Positions 59,799 through 64,000 of a stretch of DNA of 64,000 nt are shown here, piece after piece. This DNA is from Chinchilla lanigera (taxonomy: Eukaryota > Chordata > Mammalia > Rodentia > Chinchillidae): assembly GCF_000276665.1 (NCBI RefSeq), contig NW_004955487.1:2997103-3061102 (forward strand). The letters run 5' to 3'. Numbering within the stretch: the stretch's first letter is position 1; each line of letters starts with the position of its first letter. A program made the translations under genes and the position numbers. Below the pieces are notes generated by a model that did no database searches, was not told the DNA's origin, and saw only the letters and a list, made by a program, of their open reading frames with translations.

Positions 59799-60559
59799 TT
59801 CTTCATATCTCTTTCATTCACACCAGAATAGTCAGGCACTAACTCATATCCCCTTTAATTATTCTGCGTTAAGAAGGCTCACAAGGATGTCATAGCAGGT
59901 ATGCCCATTCAACTTATGAGCACTTTTTCTTGTGCTAGAAATGCCTGCCTAGGAGGAACTATTTCTAAAAGATGCATGTGAAATAATTGCTATCAAATTT
60001 TCTACATCAAAGGACATCATGGTCAGTCAAATAATCTGACTTGGAATTTAAGAATTCTGCTGGTGTAGTCAAGACATCAGATTTACTGTATCTTCCAGCA
60101 GATTCTGCACATTTTCTTTACACTAATTCTGAGACCCCAGATGATTTACTTCAAGATCTGTGGTGGCAGGCATGGTGGAATAGTTTCCCATCTCTCTTCC
60201 TAAAGAACTTATAGATTAGCTGTGGGAAGTGCAACTAGCTGATAATTTCTGCCATCACAGCCTTGGGATCCAGGGAAATCTTTACACTGGACTCATGGGG
60301 GCTTCCATGCAATGATCAATAACCAGGTAAGAAAACATCTGCCTAGCACAGGGCTCACCAATAGGCACTCATTTCTAGAGCTGCTGCTGGGGCCAGTGGG
60401 GTCTCTACAGAACTCTCTTCCTGTCCAGTCATCTTGCTTTCTTGTGCAACGTCAGGTCTGAAGACTTCCTGTTAGTGTCTGCTCCCTCTTTTTCTATCCT
60501 AGACAGGAAAGAGCCAAATGTATACTTCTCTCAATGCCATCTCAGCAAATATTACTTTT
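59799..60559. other. Unassigned intergenic DNA
   Basis: Nothing recognised. Confidence 0.35.
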
Positions 60560-61345
60560 ATTTTTTGATATCCACTCTGTTTTTTAAAAAATGACTTTAT
60601 TGAGATAGAGTTCACATATCACACAGTCCATGTATGTAAAATTAAAAATTAATGGACATTAGTATATTTACAGATGGGCACTACCACCGGGACCATTAAT
60701 TATAGAACATTTTCATCTCCTTCTCCATACTTGGCTCCAAATAGCCACTGTTTCACTTTCTCTCTCCTTTGATACCTTTATTCTGAGCATTTCCAATAAA
60801 TGGAATCCTATCCTACACAGCCTTGTATGGTCATCCCTCATCTAACATTTTTCTCAAGAATTATCAATATAGTAAATGAATCATTATTCCATTTCTCTTT
60901 TTTTGACTAAATAATATTCCATCACCAGATATATCACATTTTGCTTTTCCATTCATTTGTCGATGGACATTTAGGTTATTTCTACTTTTTGGATATGATA
61001 AATAATACTGAAGTAAGTATCTATGTACTGGTTTTGCGTGGACCTTTGTCTTCATAGGTCTCTTGAGATCTACCAAGGAGTACAATCTCTGAATTATATA
61101 TAGCTCTGTATGTATTCATTTTATGAACTGACAAAGTATTTCCCAAGGAGCTTGCTCCACGTCACGTTTCCTGTAGTGATGCCTAAGTGCTCTAATTTCT
61201 CCACATCTTTGCCAATATTTATCTGACTTTCTATTGTAGCCATCCTGGTGAGTGAAGAGGAATCTCCTCATGGTTTTGATTTGCATTTTTCTAGTTTCTA
61301 ATAATGTAAAACACTCCTTTCTTGATTAGCCTTTTCTGTACGTTT
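60560..61345 (-). mobile_element. Old L1 (L1MA/MB-like) 3' UTR and ORF2 end, minus strand
   Basis: ATGACTTTATTGAGATAGAG, AATTAATGGACATTAGTATA and AGAACATTTTCATCTCCTTC are the reversed L1M 3' UTR. TCCATTCATTTGTCGATGGA, CATTTAGGTTATTTCTACTT, CATCTTTGCCAATATTTATC and TTTTGATTTGCATTTTTCTA are the reversed ORF2 C-terminus. The order is collinear over 780 bp. Confidence 0.85.
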
Positions 61346-61720
61346 TCCAGAGATCAGAGCTTTTTGAGTGGACATCTTGCTGAGGTCGGTGCTAGCCTTT
61401 TTTGCCCCTAGGAGGGCTCCATAGGCTCTTTCATTCTGTTCTCTCCTTACACTTTCTTGAGTGTGAACCCAGCCTTGCCTTTCCCAGCATTCTGTTGTGA
61501 ATAAAGTCTGTCTTTGGGAGAAGGCAGGAGCTAATTGTCTGATAGTCTGTTTCTCCCCCTAGCTGTGTGTCTGACCTGAGATGAGGACAGTGGCAAGCTT
61601 CTCCTTGAGGGGCACCACATCCTCGCCAGTGGGCACTAAGTGAGGCTGGGGCCCAGACACCTGAGGTTTTCCCAGTTTGTCTCTTTAGGGCTGGACCATC
61701 ACCTCCCAAGCTTTTGGGCA
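61346..61720 (+). mobile_element. Possible retroviral LTR 3' portion
   Basis: A polyadenylation-like block TGTGAATAAAGTCTGTCTTT at 61495 is preceded by TCTCTCCTTACACTTTCTTG and followed by a GC-richer region. That could be an LTR R-U5 boundary. No primer-binding site or paired LTR was seen. Confidence 0.25.
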
Positions 61721-64000
61721 CCCAGTGTCCTCACCAGTAAACAGCCAAGGTGGGAATATCATTCTTTGAGTGCCATATGTGCACGCAACCCCGTGGCCTG
61801 AGCAACCAGAAGGTGGAAGCAGGATGAGACCAGCTGATATTTTGATCTAACAGGGAAAACAGAACTCCCAGACAGAAGCTAGGGACAGAGAACCCTGTGT
61901 TTACTGAGCAGGGACTACCTTGGCTCAAACACCACCAACCCTGATCTTATTGAATTTCTACAAGGGTTCTCAAATAAATATTTGCTTTTTGTATTTAGTG
62001 GCATTTTTAGAGACCCAAAATGTTGTTTTTTCACGGAGTTTTCACCAACTGCACTGGAAATTGGAATTCTTCACAGCATCACACTAGTATAACTTTATTT
62101 TTCTGGGGAGGAGGCTTAACACAAAGAAGAACGTCCTAATTTTACAAGTATCTCATGCAACTAGCAGGAACCGACTTCATCCTTGGATGTGGACTGCATC
62201 ACAGAACTTCTGGACCGGAGCTCTGCATGCTGTGATTTCTCCCAGGTAGTTTTTCACCTGGACAGCAATCAAACCTGATCTTACCTGCTGCACATATTGG
62301 CCATCTCCATCCAAGTCTGGTTCTTAACGTCATCTTGTCTCCCCAGCTCAGTTCATGCCTCAAGTCAAATTTTTCTCCTGCAGATTTCCCTGGGATCCCT
62401 TAATATTCTCCAGCCTGCAAGGCCCAGACTGGTCCAACCTGCAGAGGTAAGCACAGTTCTGTGAGGGACACACCTTCTTCTGGGTCTTGGCTTTGACAGC
62501 AGAATCTTTTGCTGTCTTCTGTGTTTAATTTGCTTTGTAATAGTGGTGAAATCTGAGTGCATCAGGTCAGCTGATGAAATGTTTTCAAAAATGAAATTCT
62601 TTGGGGCAGGCCTTTCTGAACACAGCATACAGGGAGTGGGCTCAGCTTTATGCTCTCTTTCGCTAGGAGGCAGAGGCTGATAGTTGGCCTTTGGCTTCAA
62701 TGCACTGAATGCTTTAGGTTACAGGGAGGAAGGGCCTTTCCTTGGTGACATGTGGTGCCTCCATCAAGCACACACACAGAGATCACACGCCCACTCACCC
62801 TCAGGTGGCTAGGTGAGGTCTGCACACAGCCACTCTCCTCAGCCTTGGGTTTGTCACAGGTGGTTCTGGGTGAGCCATGGGACAGAGTCCAGTCACAGCC
62901 ATCTACTTTAAGAATTGTAATTTTTTATCCTAATGAAATTCTTTATATTATACATGAGAAAAGTCAATCATGCCCATAAACCACTTTACATTTGCAGATA
63001 CATTTTCTACATCTGCCTAACATCAAAAGTAGTCAATATCTATAGATGAACACACACAGCAAAATGGTGAATTGACAATTGTCTGCTATTGTTTATATTG
63101 CACCATTGCCTAACATCAAAGAATATTGGCTGTGTATAAAATAAGTTCATTTACATTTTAGTTTTGCTTTCTTTTGTTCTCTCTCTTTTTCTACTACACA
63201 GAGGCTTGAAATCACTAAAGGCAAACACCCAGTCATTAGATCTAGAATACAGTCATCAAAAGCATGATCCCCGGAGATGCCTGGCATAGACACTGAACTC
63301 CAAGAATAATCCCATTAACACAGACCTCTCCCTTTAAGCCCAATTTAAATACTGATAGTGTCTTCCTGTGCACTGGCTTTTAAAGAAAACTCTTTATAGA
63401 AAACTCTCTGCTGTTTTCCAGTGTACTTTGTGTTTCATTTAGCAAGATCCATTACTAATTTGCCACTGTGCTCCTCTTTTTTAATTGAGGTCAAGGATTT
63501 TTACCAGGTAGATGATACAAGGCTAGAAGTTGGTGTCATTTAATTTGTACATACAGCAGGATGATCATTGAGTTTTCTGTGCTTTCAATTTTAGTTTTAA
63601 TCCGGTAACAGGTTACCTTTCTGTGCAACTTATATGTCCACTGGGAGTTGGTCCATTGGTGAGCAAGATAAGTAGGTCTACAAGACTGCTCAGTTTCCTC
63701 AGCACCTCACTCATTTCTTGATGTGACTTTCACCCCAGAACAGGCTTCTACCTTGAACACTGCAAGTGACCCCTTGTATCAACCTGTCACTTTCTTGTGT
63801 CCCTTCATGCTGCTTACTCCTGAATCAGGCCTAGTACGCAAGAGGTGACCAAGAAGCAGGCTGGTTATTGAGCATGCTTTAGACATGGTAACCTGCTCTG
63901 TCCTAGGTGCAATCAGATGAAATCTGGTTTCAAGAGGAGTCTTCTGCCAAGGAAAGGTTATGAAGGGCCATCTTGGAACCCAGTCATGGCTCATATCTGA
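61721..64000. other. Unassigned intergenic DNA to the window end
   Basis: Includes a short (CA)n at 62769-62778 and a 111-codon minus-strand ORF (62365-62700) with no domain. I see no repeat family or gene. Confidence 0.3.

Noticed and set aside
1..64000. CRISPR array, bacterial operon, prophage or tRNA/rRNA gene
   Set aside because: No regularly spaced direct repeats, dense coding or cloverleaf was seen. The SINE bodies are the only tRNA-like sequences, and everything fits a mammalian gene desert.

Overview
The window is AT-rich mammalian intergenic DNA from a rodent. I found no host gene: no exon chain, no RNA gene and no CpG island that I could support. The rodent assignment rests on the SINEs, which are B1 elements with the internal tandem duplication, composite B1-dID elements (B1 half, A-rich linker, ID half) and one free ID-like element. 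It is also supported by URR1-like DNA transposon remnants. I saw no B2 or B4, so a non-murid rodent (squirrel, beaver or kangaroo-rat side) is more likely. That last step is inference, and I cannot name the species.

Layout. 1-1300: a retroelement poly-A tail, a B1-dID split by a (GAAA)n expansion, a reverse B1 and a second (GAAA)n tract. 1310-7610: a nearly full-length plus-strand LINE-1 with 5' region, ORF1, ORF2 and 3' UTR, all disabled. 9200-17000: old B1, a young ID-like SINE, and a cluster of minus-strand MaLR LTRs with internal sequence. One of these LTRs is interrupted by a mariner fragment and an L1 3' end. 20000-25000: LTR tails, a minus-strand retroviral integrase remnant, a B1, a 5'-inverted L1, a MaLR LTR and an assembly gap. 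25000-35400: mostly unassigned AT-rich DNA with L1, URR1-like and B1 scraps. 35400-46600: old L1M pieces, a B1-dID, two more mariner fragments, a spurious second gap, MLT1-like LTRs, a B1, L1 3' ends, a SINE carrying a small inverted duplication, a pyrimidine tract and a MER5-like element. 46600-64000: MIRs, two B1-dID elements, more microsatellites and three long decayed L1M tracts.

Nothing here acts together as a pathway. The window is a record of successive insertions: MIR, MER5 and L1M first, then MaLR, mariner and URR1, then B1-dID and the rodent L1, and last the ID-like element. The most unusual items are: (1) a 69-bp inverted copy of a sequence 390 bp away, inserted into a SINE and flanked by a 13-bp direct repeat; (2) three same-strand fragments of one mariner family, two sharing the same upstream extension; (3) about 77-bp degenerate tandem units in the L1 5' region; (4) an L1 with a twin-priming inversion; (5) a 100-N gap whose two edges are the same 49 bases. 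Most ORFs over 60 codons are chance or lie inside repeats.
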